Position numbers and translations under genes: made by a program. The notes beneath the pieces were generated by a model. The model ran no database searches. It was given only the letters and a program-made list of their open reading frames with translations, and was not told the origin of the DNA. Shown here in pieces: positions 1 through 7,610 of a DNA stretch of 64,000 bases (positions are counted from its first letter, which is position 1; each line of letters opens with the position of its first letter). The stretch lies in NCBI RefSeq assembly GCF_002150685.1, contig NZ_MSSW01000007.1, positions 1 to 64,000 on the forward strand, written 5' to 3'. The DNA is from Algoriphagus antarcticus. GTDB lineage: Bacteria; Bacteroidota; Bacteroidia; Cytophagales; Cyclobacteriaceae.

Positions 1-2
1 GA

Positions 3-164
3 AAAACAGAGCAAAAAAAAACCGAAAAATCGGAGATGATTTACAAGGATGCTTTTTTGCAACGGTCTCAAACTATACCTGATCCTTTTCATGGGGCCAA
101 GGAAGTAAAGAAAGGAGTGTTAAATGCAATCCTAAAGCCAGCGAAAATCGAAACTAAAAAATGA
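3..164 (+). pseudogene. HicA-like toxin remnant (3' part)
   Basis: The open frame starts upstream of the window and ends at TGA 162-164. Its C-terminal half reads PDPFHGAKEVKKGVLNAIL, which resembles the conserved C-terminus of HicA mRNA-interferase toxins (a P-x-P-x-HG-x-KE-x-x-KG core). The part before it (EQKKNRKSEMIYKDAF and so on) is a poor match to the usual RQRGSH-type segment, where the catalytic His should lie, and no such His is visible. The stop overlaps the next ATG (ATGA), the usual hicA-hicB arrangement. The neighbouring HicB is clearly broken, so this is most likely a relic. The 5' end lies outside the window, so intactness cannot be judged fully. Confidence 0.5.
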
Positions 165-552
165 TGAAAATGCCAAAAATAAGCATCGCAGTGATCAAAG
201 AAGACTTGGGCTATAGTGCGATTACCAATGTGGAAGAAAAGTTAATTGCTACCTAAGGGGATAGCTTCGATGAATTAAAAGCCATGATATTAGACGTAAT
301 CAACTTATCATTTGAAGAAGAAGGCTTCGATTATTCAATTGAGAAGATAAAAATTGAAATGGCGAGCTTTTTTTGATTTTTATAAGGTAATCAACGCTAA
401 TGCTATATCAGAAAGAATCGGAATGAATCAAAGTTTGCTGGCAGTATATCAAGGGAAACAAAAAACCATCAGCTACCCAGACCAAAAGAATTCTCAAAGG
501 AGTGAATCAAATTGACAAAGAGTTGAGCGAAGTGAAATTTTTACTTTCTTAA
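164..552 (+). pseudogene. HicB-like antitoxin, disrupted by a stop and frameshifts
   Basis: The frame begins ATG 164 (MKMPKISIAVIKEDLGYSA), a HicB-type N-terminus. It hits an in-frame TAA at 254-256, where the family normally continues into a G-D-S/T-x-x-E-A/L helix; that continuation (GDSFDELKAMILDVINLSFEE) is still present after the stop. A T-run near 369-376 shifts the frame. The shifted frame encodes an HTH-like segment (SERIGMNQSLLAVYQGKQK). A further shift before about 481 restores a frame ending GVNQIDKELSEVKFLLS at TAA 550-552. One stop and two frameshifts with the domain order intact indicate recent decay of a HicB antitoxin with a C-terminal DNA-binding domain. Confidence 0.65.
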
Positions 553-606
553 AAACTAAATTAAAGATCTTCCAATCATGAGGGAGAACGAGATTTAAAC
601 TAAAAA

Positions 607-650
607 GAACCTGGACTCAATCTATAGAGAAAGTCCAGGTTCATTTTTAG
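607..650. terminator. Bidirectional intrinsic terminator
   Basis: An 11-bp perfect stem GAACCTGGACT (607-617) / AGTCCAGGTTC (632-642) is flanked by ATTTTTAG on the plus side and by a T-rich stretch (from AAAAA before the stem) on the minus side. It lies between the HicB remnant (plus) and the OmpA-family gene (minus), so it can terminate both. Confidence 0.75.
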
Positions 651-669
651 TTGGAGCTGTATGTTCAGC

Positions 670-2601
670 TTACTCTCTTATCTCAATTACTTTAAACTCA
701 GTTCTTCTGTTCGTCTGATGTTCTTCTTCTGTAGTTGCACTCTTGACGATCAACTGACTTTCGCCATAACCTTTAGCTACCAATCTATCTGTTGCTATAC
801 CTTGAGAAACCATGTAATCAACTGCCGACTGTGCTCTTCGCTGAGATAAGTCTTGGTTGTATTGATCGGATGATCTGTCATCAGTATGCGAGCTCAACTC
901 GATTCTGATCGCTGGATTGTCTTTCAGAATCTGAACCAATTTACCCAGTTCTACCGCTGCATCAGTTCTAATATCAGCTTTATCCAAATCGTAATAGATA
1001 TTTTCCAATACAATAGAACGATCCAGAACCAGCTGATCCAACACTATCGTGGTATCCAAGGTAATATTGGTCACGTCCTGTATCAGTGTGGAAACATCAG
1101 GAGTCTTGCCTTTAGTAGTATAAGGCATAGACTTGGAGAAGTAGCCACTCTTAGAAGCGATGATTGTAAAGTCCGCATCTGGCGTCAAGGTAAATCTTAC
1201 ACGACCATTCGTATTGGAGAAATCTCCGCCTGCTTGCTTGCTGAGACTATCATATAACACCACTCTCGTTTGCTCGAGTACTGCATCATCAGCACCAGCA
1301 ACACGCTGCTTCGTATAGACATTCAGTAATACGTTAATGATTTTTGGCTTTGGAGTCTTGTCTTCAAAGAAATATATATCGTCATCCCCTACGCCACCTT
1401 CACGATTTGAGGAGATGAAACCAGCTTTAGGATATTCTGTGAAGAAAAGTGAAAAATCATCATCAATACTGTTGAAATTCTCTCCTAGATTTTTGATCAC
1501 TTGAGCACTAGAGGCGTCTTTTTCAGCTACGAAAAGGTCAAGTTTACCATAGCCAGGATGTCCATCTGATGAAAAGAAGAATTTACCATCTCCCATTGGT
1601 CTTGGGAAAAGCTCATTTCCGGGTGTATTCACGTTGGGACCAAGGTTGACCGGATTTCCAAAATCGCTATTAGCTAATTTGGTTGCTTTGTAGAGATCAA
1701 TTCCTCCAAAACCTCCTGGTCTATTTGAAGAAAAATACAGTTCAGAGCCATCTTCTGAGAAGGCAGGAGTGGAATTCCACCAAGTTTCATCCTCATTTAT
1801 GGGCATCCAAATCGGCTGCGTAAAGCCACCGCCTCTGAAATAAGATACAAAAAGTGCTGTTTCCGGTAGATCTTTATCTGAAGTAGAATTTCCTCTGGCG
1901 TAGATGATCGTATTTCCATCAGGACTGATCGTGATTGCTGCCTGATTTAGACCTTCTTCATTTTTGAATTCAGGAAGGGCTTGAGTTCCACTTACATCAA
2001 CTCGAATTCCTTCAGCTCTTGCTCTGAATAATTTAGTATATGGTGAGCCATCAGCAGGATAAAGTCCACTTGCCTGACGGCCAGAGGTGAAGTAAATAAA
2101 ATCTTCACTGATGACCGGCGCATAATCGGGGCCAGCCGTATTGAGGTCTTTGTAATTAACCAAGACATGGTAAGGCCAGTAATTCTCTATCCCTTCAGAT
2201 AATTTGATGGTTTCAAGTTGACGCTGAGTCTCTGCCAAATAGACTTCATCCTGTGTGAGTCCCTTTGCTTTTTCGAATGCTTCCTTTGCCTCCTCATCTT
2301 TATCTTGTGCTTTTAAGCTCAATCCTAGACGGTAATAGCTATCGAAAGTAGGATCTTCTTCCGTTAACTTTTGGTAATACGGAGCCGCATCTTCAATTCT
2401 ATTAGATAGCCTGTAGCTCTCCGCGATTACCTGATTGGCTTCTTGGTTTTCGGGGTCATCTGCCAAGATTTGTGAAAAAGAATTAATGGCATATTGGTAC
2501 TGACCAGAAAGAAACTGGTCATTTCCTTTTTCCTGAAGGCTTTTGCATGAGCTTACTCCTACGAGGAGTAAAAGACAAATCCAAAAAAAATGGTTTTTCA
2601 T
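670..2601 (-). CDS. PorE-like OmpA-family lipoprotein (TPR, beta-propeller, OmpA)
   Basis: A 643-residue outer-membrane/periplasmic lipoprotein. A lipoprotein signal ends at Cys19 (VGVSSC). TPR-like repeats follow at about 25-135, then a PD40/WD40-like propeller at about 160-420 with repeated ISPDG, FSEDGSELYFSSNRPGG and FFFSSDGH blades, a carboxypeptidase-regulatory-like fold at about 430-515, and a C-terminal OmpA peptidoglycan-binding domain at about 530-640 (YYDLDKADIR, SSHTDDR, LSQRRAQSAVDY). This is the domain order of PorE, which is thought to anchor the type IX secretion system to peptidoglycan. Many Bacteroidota paralogues share it, so the T9SS role is an inference; the gldKLMN locus in the same window supports it. 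A copy of a dispersed leader element ends at its ATG. Confidence 0.8.
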   Translation of the reverse strand: MKNHFFWICLLLLVGVSSCKSLQEKGNDQFLSGQYQYAINSFSQILADDPENQEANQVIAESYRLSNRIEDAAPYYQKLTEEDPTFDSYYRLGLSLKAQDKDEEAKEAFEKAKGLTQDEVYLAETQRQLETIKLSEGIENYWPYHVLVNYKDLNTAGPDYAPVISEDFIYFTSGRQASGLYPADGSPYTKLFRARAEGIRVDVSGTQALPEFKNEEGLNQAAITISPDGNTIIYARGNSTSDKDLPETALFVSYFRGGGFTQPIWMPINEDETWWNSTPAFSEDGSELYFSSNRPGGFGGIDLYKATKLANSDFGNPVNLGPNVNTPGNELFPRPMGDGKFFFSSDGHPGYGKLDLFVAEKDASSAQVIKNLGENFNSIDDDFSLFFTEYPKAGFISSNREGGVGDDDIYFFEDKTPKPKIINVLLNVYTKQRVAGADDAVLEQTRVVLYDSLSKQAGGDFSNTNGRVRFTLTPDADFTIIASKSGYFSKSMPYTTKGKTPDVSTLIQDVTNITLDTTIVLDQLVLDRSIVLENIYYDLDKADIRTDAAVELGKLVQILKDNPAIRIELSSHTDDRSSDQYNQDLSQRRAQSAVDYMVSQGIATDRLVAKGYGESQLIVKSATTEEEHQTNRRTEFKVIEIRE

Positions 2602-2722
2602 CTGTTTATAATTTGATTTTATTTGGCCACACCTGCCTGCCGCCAGGTGGAATCTTAAATGGTTATCCCGATAGTTATCGGGACATCCAAGTATGTGACG
2701 CTTGAGTCATGCTCGATTTCAT
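2602..2722 (-). repeat. Leader element copy A (with micro-ORF 2675-2722)
   Basis: Read on the minus strand, this element starts ATGAAATCGAGCA at 2722, contains GCGTCACA, a CCCGATA/TATCGGG palindrome, GATTCCACC and a GC-rich palindrome (GGCGGCAGGCAGG), and runs to the ATG of the OmpA-family gene. It is nearly colinear with copy B at 7488-7610, including the last 20 or so bases before the start codon (AAATCAAATTATAAACA). The micro-ORF encodes MKSSMTQASHTWMSR. Related copies: 7488-7610, 12302-12407, 14028-14143, 21828-21918. Confidence 0.75.
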
Positions 2723-2762
2723 CTGAAAGGGCGATTGATGATCTATTCTGAATATTACTAAA

Positions 2763-3251
2763 TTAATTTGGAAAGTATCGGTTCAGCCAGCTATTCCCTG
2801 CCAAAATCCATACACTTTCGAGGTCTTTTTTGCTTTGAACTTGTGGGTTGATTACCAAGGTTTGAGAATCGATCTCTCCAGACGTGACTTTTGACTTGAT
2901 TCCCAGCGCAGGAGCTACGGTGATTTCACCTGATCTGGATTTGAAAGTCACCTTGCCCTGATCGGTAATGTTGTTTTGAAGTTCATTTTCCAGCTCACGC
3001 AAAGTCCTGACAGAACTATCAATGGAGCAACCGCTTGCTCCCAAGCCTGACTCATCTACTGCCAACACCAATATCTGCTCTTCCAAAATCTGAAATGAGG
3101 TCGGCATTCTGTTGCCGTGCGTATTCCAGCCATCACAAAAGATGGATAATTTGGAGGTGATCAACTCTTTTTCCTGCTCAGAAAATTGACGTGTGGCCTG
3201 GTAAACCCAAACCCGTGAATCTTCTGACATATCTTTAAATTCAACGTACAT
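2763..3251 (-). CDS. Conserved hypothetical protein (often mislabelled ABC transporter ATPase)
   Basis: A 162-residue soluble protein with no signal peptide or membrane segment. It contains a WNTHGNRMPTSFQI segment and a GLGASGCSIDSS motif, then a C-terminal LAGNSWLNRYF. This resembles a Bacteroidota family frequently named ABC transporter ATPase, but no Walker A, Walker B or LSGGQ motif is present, so that name is not supported. It is part of the minus-strand group with the Fe-S proteins upstream of it and the OmpA gene downstream. Function unknown. Confidence 0.7.
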   Translation of the reverse strand: MYVEFKDMSEDSRVWVYQATRQFSEQEKELITSKLSIFCDGWNTHGNRMPTSFQILEEQILVLAVDESGLGASGCSIDSSVRTLRELENELQNNITDQGKVTFKSRSGEITVAPALGIKSKVTSGEIDSQTLVINPQVQSKKDLESVWILAGNSWLNRYFPN

Positions 3252-3291
3252 AATTGCTTGTTTCTTATTGGTAAAGAAAAACCCTTTCTAC

Positions 3292-3612
3292 CTAACGGCC
3301 AAAAGGGTCAAATTGATTCATTGAAAAACTTACTTGGTTATCCGCAATTCCCTCTACTTTGATAAAGTTGACTTCGTAAGCTAACGGGTCTAATTTAGCT
3401 GATGTTTTTTTGCTAATTTTCAAGACTCTCTGCAAGGCCGTTGTATGAATTGTCGCTCCTGGAATCACCAGCAAGCACGTGCGGGATTCTGGTTGGGATG
3501 CTTGCGATGACATCAGTGGCGGTACCGAACTATGGTAACCCGGTTCAGAATATTTTCTTGCCAAAAGCACGTCCTCTGAGATAGCTATCGGGAGACGGAA
3601 GACCGAAGTCAC
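3292..3612 (-). CDS. Hypothetical protein, possibly with a repeat-derived N-terminus
   Basis: A 106-residue frame that I do not recognise. The second half (LDPLAYEVNFIKVEGIADNQVSF) has a protein-like composition and ends 40 bp before the next minus-strand gene. The first codons (MTSVFRLPIAI) lie within a dispersed intergenic repeat also seen near 4560 and 24260, so either the annotated start is too early or the repeat has been captured into the gene. A later Met at about 3513 is an alternative start. There is no signal peptide, motif or known domain. Confidence 0.45.
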   Translation of the reverse strand: MTSVFRLPIAISEDVLLARKYSEPGYHSSVPPLMSSQASQPESRTCLLVIPGATIHTTALQRVLKISKKTSAKLDPLAYEVNFIKVEGIADNQVSFSMNQFDPFGR

Positions 3613-3622
3613 CTTGATCGGT
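3588..3622 (-). repeat. Dispersed repeat family 2, copy 1 (degenerate)
   Basis: On the minus strand: GACTTCGGTCTTCCGTCTCC followed by CGATAGCTATC. It is similar to the CTTCGGTCATCCGTCA core of the copies at 4548-4580 and 24248-24280, and it covers the apparent start codon of the 3292-3612 frame. Confidence 0.5.
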
Positions 3623-3686
3623 GGGTTTACTTAATCTTTGGATGCTTTTAACTGCTTACTGGTAGAAAAGTGGATATACAATAAAC

Positions 3687-4478
3687 CTAAATTCCCATGT
3701 CTTTGGCGATCATTTCTGCCAAGTCATAGACTTTCACTTCAGTTTCTTTTTCCTTGTTCTTTACACCGTCTGTCATCATGGTAAGGCAGAAAGGACACCC
3801 AACCGCAATTGTGCTGGCTCCTGTTGCCAAAGCTTCCTCTGTTCGTTCGATGTTAATGTCTTTTTTTCCTGGCTCTGGTTCTTTGAACATTTGCGCTCCG
3901 CCTGCTCCGCAGCAAAGTCCTTTGGTTTTGCAACGCTTCATCTCCACTAATTCCACATCTAAAGCCCTGATGACATCTCTTGGCGCTTCATACACACCGT
4001 TTCCACGCCCTAAGAAGCATGAATCGTGAAAAGTGATTTTCTTTCCTTTAAATTCTCCTCCACCTTTTAATGCCACTTTGCCTTCATTGATCAGCTGTTG
4101 GAGAAATTGCGAGTGGTGAATCACTTCGTAATTTCCGCCCAAAGCCGGGTATTCGTTTTTGATGGTATTGAAGCAATGCGGGCAAGCAGTGACTACTTTT
4201 TTGATATCGTAACCATTCATCACTTGGATGTTTGCAACAGCCTGCATCTGGAAAAGAAATTCATTGCCGGCACGTCTTGCAGGATCGCCAGTACAAGCTT
4301 CCTCTGGCCCAAGTACGGCAAAACTCACTCCGACTTTATTCAAAATCTTCACAAAAGCCTGAGTCACGGCTTTATATCGGTCATCAAAAGATCCGGCACA
4401 TCCTACCCAAAAAAGTACTTCTGGACTTTCTCCTTTGCCGGCCATCTCGGCCATAGTTGGTACTTTATATGTTGACAT
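3687..4478 (-). CDS. CCG-domain (Fe-S)-binding oxidoreductase subunit
   Basis: A 263-residue cytoplasmic protein with two cysteine-rich CCG domains. The first has Cys27 (WVGCAGS), Cys62 and the CPHCFNT segment near residue 100. The second has HDSCFLGR, GLCCGAGGAQMF and GCPFCLTMM. Such domains occur in HdrB, GlpC, LldE and succinate:quinone reductase-type subunits and ligate an iron-sulfur cofactor that passes electrons to or from a membrane Fe-S partner. The gene directly upstream encodes such a partner (4648-5985), so the two probably form one complex. The electron donor is not evident locally. Confidence 0.85.
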   Translation of the reverse strand: MSTYKVPTMAEMAGKGESPEVLFWVGCAGSFDDRYKAVTQAFVKILNKVGVSFAVLGPEEACTGDPARRAGNEFLFQMQAVANIQVMNGYDIKKVVTACPHCFNTIKNEYPALGGNYEVIHHSQFLQQLINEGKVALKGGGEFKGKKITFHDSCFLGRGNGVYEAPRDVIRALDVELVEMKRCKTKGLCCGAGGAQMFKEPEPGKKDINIERTEEALATGASTIAVGCPFCLTMMTDGVKNKEKETEVKVYDLAEMIAKDMGI

Positions 4479-4545
4479 GGTGATTAGTTTATATGATTTG
4501 CCGCAATTATGACAGCATCCTTATTTCCTTGTTTGACAGGCTGGA

Positions 4546-4585
4546 TGACCGATGACGGATGACCGAAGTAGCCTCATTGCCAGTG
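4546..4585 (-). repeat. Dispersed repeat family 2, copy 2
   Basis: On the minus strand this reads GAGGCTACTTCGGTCATCCG and continues TCATCGGTCATCC. It shares a 21-bp exact match with the plus-strand copy at 24248-24268. It lies in the gap between the membrane Fe-S gene and the CCG gene, in the same orientation as transcription. Confidence 0.65.
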
Positions 4586-4647
4586 TTAAACAAACTCGTT
4601 GTTGCTTGTTTGTCAATGATTAAAACACCTGATAAATTTTTCAATTT

Positions 4648-5985
4648 CTAATCTGGAATCTCTTCATTTTTCACTTTCTCAGCCCAGTTAAAACGATCCT
4701 GAGGACTGAATTTCCATGGCGCAAAGCTGGTTTCCATGTTTTGGAACATCGCGTTCCACTGCGCCGGCGTTCCGGATTCCTCCATGGCCACGTAGCGCCG
4801 CATATCCAAAATGATTGCCAGCGGATCGATATTTATAGGACAAGCTTCCACACAGGCATTGCAACTTGTACAAGCATTTAATTCCTCTTTGGTAATATAA
4901 TCTCCCAATAGTGACTTTCCATCTTCAAGGCCTTTACCACCTGCATCCAAGCTTTTTCCTACTTCCTCAGCACGATCCCGCACATCCATCATGATTTTTC
5001 GGGGAGAAAGTTTCTTGCCTGTCAGATTTGCAGGACATTCTGCAGTACATCTACCACATTCGGTACATGAATAGGCATTCATCACATGGATCCAACTCAA
5101 GTCATTGATGTCTTTGGCTCCAAATCTGCCGATTTCAGCAGGTGGGTCAACAGGCGCATCCGTAGGAATTCCAAGCATCATGTTGACCTCGTTGGTCACT
5201 GCGGGCATATTTACCATTTCTCCCTTAGGCTTCAGATTCGAATACCACGTATTAGGGAAGGCTAGGAAAATGTGTAAATGCTTTGAATAAGTCACATAAA
5301 TGGCAAAAGCTAAAATTCCTACAATGTGAAACCACCAAGCGGCCCTCTCTACGAAAATCAGAAACTCTGTACTGAAATTTTCAAGAATTGGAGTTAGAAA
5401 ACTACTGAAAAATAGTCCTCCCACAGAGATGTAATGACCTACACCTCTCGAAGCCAAAATCTGATCAGCTGCATTCATTTTCAGAATAGCAACCATTAAT
5501 ACAATCTCGACAACCAAAATAATAGTAGCATCCATGGCTGGCCATCCCTTCATTTCAGGCTTCGTGAAACGTGGGACTTTCGTGACGTTTCTCCTAATCA
5601 GGAATATGACGCATGAAACGAGAACAGCGAATGCGAGAAATTCAAATACATTCATTGCCGCAGTATAAACTCCTCCTAAATAGGGAGCGAAGAGTCGGTG
5701 GGTTCCCAAAATTCCATCCAAAACAAATTCCAAGACTTCAAGATTGATCACCAGAAAGCCCACATATACGAAGAAGTGAAGAAAAGCAGGGATAAATCTC
5801 TTAAACATCTTTTGCTGTCCGAAAGCCACCAAAAGCATGGTCTTCCATCTCTTCTCAGGTTGATCATTTCTGATTTCTGATTTGCCCAAAAGAATATTTC
5901 TGCGGAGGAATTTAACTCGTTTGATCAGAAAGAAGCTAGCCGCTCCCAAAATGATCAAAAATATAAGTTGAGGTAAAAAGCTCAT
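4648..5985 (-). CDS. Membrane (Fe-S) electron-transfer protein, 2x[4Fe-4S]
   Basis: A 445-residue protein. An N-terminal membrane helix (2-21), a nitrate-reductase-gamma/HdrE-like group of membrane helices (about 60-235) and a cytoplasmic ferredoxin domain follow. Two clusters are explicit: Cys307-x2-Cys310-x2-Cys313-x3-Cys317 and Cys372-x2-Cys375-x2-Cys378-x3-Cys382, each followed by Pro. Membrane histidines that could bind haem b are present. With the CCG protein 169 bp downstream it resembles an HdrDE/GlpC-like quinone-linked module. No dehydrogenase subunit is adjacent, so the substrate is unknown. Confidence 0.85.
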   Translation of the reverse strand: MSFLPQLIFLIILGAASFFLIKRVKFLRRNILLGKSEIRNDQPEKRWKTMLLVAFGQQKMFKRFIPAFLHFFVYVGFLVINLEVLEFVLDGILGTHRLFAPYLGGVYTAAMNVFEFLAFAVLVSCVIFLIRRNVTKVPRFTKPEMKGWPAMDATIILVVEIVLMVAILKMNAADQILASRGVGHYISVGGLFFSSFLTPILENFSTEFLIFVERAAWWFHIVGILAFAIYVTYSKHLHIFLAFPNTWYSNLKPKGEMVNMPAVTNEVNMMLGIPTDAPVDPPAEIGRFGAKDINDLSWIHVMNAYSCTECGRCTAECPANLTGKKLSPRKIMMDVRDRAEEVGKSLDAGGKGLEDGKSLLGDYITKEELNACTSCNACVEACPINIDPLAIILDMRRYVAMEESGTPAQWNAMFQNMETSFAPWKFSPQDRFNWAEKVKNEEIPD

Positions 5986-6041
5986 AATGATGTTATTAGC
6001 GTGTTTCTAGGGTTTTAATCTATATTTTTTTATAAAATGAC

Positions 6042-6071
6042 TTGCTTCAAAAACTGAAATATCTACCTTTG
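6042..6071 (+). promoter_or_regulatory. Promoter of tRNA-Phe (Bacteroidota type)
   Basis: CTTG (TTG at 6042-6044), a 19-nt spacer, then TACCTTTG at 6064-6071. This matches the Bacteroidota -33 TTTG / -7 TANNTTTG consensus and sits 17 bp upstream of the mature tRNA 5' end. Confidence 0.75.
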
Positions 6072-6088
6072 CATCACTTTACAAACAA

Positions 6089-6161
6089 GGTGATATAGCT
6101 CAGTTGGTAGAGCATCGGACTGAAAATCCGTGAGTCGATGGTTCGAGTCCATTTATCACCA
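6089..6161 (+). tRNA. tRNA-Phe (GAA anticodon)
   Basis: A full cloverleaf can be folded. The acceptor is GGTGATA / TATCACC with discriminator A at 6161, and the D-arm is GCTC-AGTTGGTA-GAGC. The anticodon arm is TCGGA-CTGAAAA-TCCGT (anticodon GAA, with a T-T apposition at the base), and the T-arm is GATGG-TTCGAGT-CCATT. The CCA tail is not encoded. Confidence 0.95.
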
Positions 6162-6493
6162 CTAGCCATGAAGCAATTCATGGCTTTTTTTATGCATTTT
6201 TTCAACCACAAAGAGCATAAAGATTTCGCAGAGGGCACAGTTTCATATTTTGAACAGAAAATCGGATCAGTCACGCCTCTTTTTATCTCATATATGTAGC
6301 CCCTACTCATTATTGTTGCAATTGCTTTACCATAAGACTGAATCATTTTTTGGATACCCGAAAGGCAAATTAATAAATAGTAGGCATGCATACTATTTTC
6401 ATCTCTAATTTAGAAGCAATTTAGAATAGTTAGCCATCTCAGCCAAAAGCATAAATTACTGAGCTTCTTGAGGTCTCAGTTTTTCTAGTATAG
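6162..6493. other. Intergenic region with a dispersed repeat; no gene seen
   Basis: After the tRNA there is a short GCCATGAA/TTCATGGC stem followed by TTTTTT at about 6165-6190, probably the tRNA terminator. At 6203-6242 a family-3 repeat copy reads AACCACAAAGAGCATAAAG then ATTTCGCAGAGG. A minus-strand frame across the tRNA has no coding support. The rest shows nothing recognisable. Confidence 0.5.
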
Positions 6494-6501
6494 TATGTTT
6501 G
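6458..6501 (+). promoter_or_regulatory. Probable promoter of the ECF sigma operon with overlapping inverted repeat
   Basis: A -7 element TATGTTTG lies at 6494-6501 with a TTG at 6468-6470 (23-nt spacer, longer than usual). An ACTGAG (6458-6463) / CTCAGT (6475-6480) inverted repeat spans the -33 region and could be an operator. The spacing makes this tentative. Confidence 0.35.
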
Positions 6502-6567
6502 AAAAAACTTTTACTTTTTTTCCATTTCAACTGTAACATTCGCCATCTCCATGCATTACCATATTAA

Positions 6568-7059
6568 ATGAAGTCATTTTTTGAAGCACATATCTGGCCG
6601 CAAAGAGGCAGGCTCTACAGGCTGGGGTATCTCTGGGTGAGGGACCGATCCCTTGCAGAGGATCTGCTTCAGAATGTCTTCGAAAAATCTTTCGAACGGG
6701 AAGATGAACTTCGCAGTCATCCAAATCTTGCAGGTTGGCTGGTAAGAAGTCTGAAAAATGAAGTCTTGATGCACTTCCGTCAAACTAAGAAATTGGATTC
6801 TCTAGATGGCCTGGAAGAATTGAAAGTGGAAGAGTCAGTTTCTGAAGACATAAAAGACTCGGTGCGGCAAGTGATGAATCTTGTGAAAGGATTGCCTTTG
6901 CGCCAGCAAGAGATCTTTCATCTTAGAGAAGTGGAAGGATTGAGTTATGAGGAAATAACCGAGCACTTAGATATAAGTCTGGAACAGGTGAAAGTAAACC
7001 TTCACCGTGCCAGAAAAAGCATTCGAGAGCGGATGCTCAACCAAAAATCAATCAAATGA
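6568..7059 (+). CDS. RNA polymerase ECF-type sigma factor
   Basis: A 163-residue sigma-70 family protein with only regions 2 and 4. Region 2 (about 5-75) contains RDRSLAEDLLQNVFEKSFE, the DxAEDxxQ helix. Region 4 (about 105-155) contains LPLRQQEIFHLREVEGLSYEEI and an HTH ending VNLHRARKSI. It should direct transcription of envelope or stress genes. Its stop overlaps the next gene (7056), consistent with co-translation with its likely membrane regulator. Two DUF4252 genes follow, an arrangement common in Bacteroidota. Confidence 0.92.
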   Translation: MKSFFEAHIWPQRGRLYRLGYLWVRDRSLAEDLLQNVFEKSFEREDELRSHPNLAGWLVRSLKNEVLMHFRQTKKLDSLDGLEELKVEESVSEDIKDSVRQVMNLVKGLPLRQQEIFHLREVEGLSYEEITEHLDISLEQVKVNLHRARKSIRERMLNQKSIK

Positions 7060-7484
7060 ATCCGCGAATAGACGAATTACTCGATAAATACTGGGATGCT
7101 AAGAGCAGCCTAGCGGAGGAGCAGGAGTTAAAAGAGCTACTTCTGTCAGCAGAAGGATATGCCGATGAGAAAGCTTTGTTCTTAGGTATAAGTGACTTTT
7201 CTACTGAAGAGCCAGATCTAAAAATGCCAGCTAAAGTAGTACCGATGAAATCCAGGAGTTGGATGAGTTGGGCAGCATCAGTAGCAATTTTGATTGGAAC
7301 TGCTTGGGGATGGACAGTATATGAGCAAAAGCAAGCAGAACGAGAGGCTTACATGGAAGTGATGCAGGCCTTTGCACTGATACAAACCAACCTCTCCAGA
7401 GGACAGGAGGAGATGCATGTGATGAATGATTTAAAATATTTGAATACGACCAACCAGCTATTTGGCAACCCAACAATAAAATAA
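7056..7484 (+). CDS. Small membrane protein, probable anti-sigma partner
   Basis: A 142-residue protein with an acidic N-terminal half (MNPRIDELLDKYWDAKSSLAEEQEL), reminiscent of the helical start of FecR/anti-sigma proteins. One transmembrane segment lies at about 66-85 (WMSWAASVAILIGTAWGWTV), and a C-terminal helical tail is predicted outside. It overlaps the sigma-factor stop by 4 nt. No classical zinc anti-sigma motif is present, so the role is inferred from gene order and topology. Confidence 0.7.
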   Translation: MNPRIDELLDKYWDAKSSLAEEQELKELLLSAEGYADEKALFLGISDFSTEEPDLKMPAKVVPMKSRSWMSWAASVAILIGTAWGWTVYEQKQAEREAYMEVMQAFALIQTNLSRGQEEMHVMNDLKYLNTTNQLFGNPTIK

Positions 7485-7487
7485 GCC

Positions 7488-7610
7488 ATGAAATCGAACA
7501 TGCCCCAATCGTCACACACTGGGATGTCCCGATAGCTCGGGATAACCATTTAAGATTCCACCTCCCTGCCCGCACGCAGGTATGGCCAATTAAAATCAAA
7601 TTATAAACAC
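7488..7610 (+). repeat. Leader element copy B (with micro-ORF 7488-7535)
   Basis: The element begins ATGAAATCGAACATG 3 nt after the stop of the preceding gene. It contains TCGTCACACA, CCCGATAGCTCGGG, ATAACCATTTAAGATTCCACC and AAATCAAATTATAAACAC, and ends at the next ATG (7611). It is colinear with copy A. The micro-ORF encodes MKSNMPQSSHTGMSR. Confidence 0.75.

Noticed and set aside
6074-6391. 105-residue minus-strand frame across the tRNA-Phe gene
   Set aside because: It overlaps the tRNA on the opposite strand and an intergenic repeat, with no recognisable protein features.
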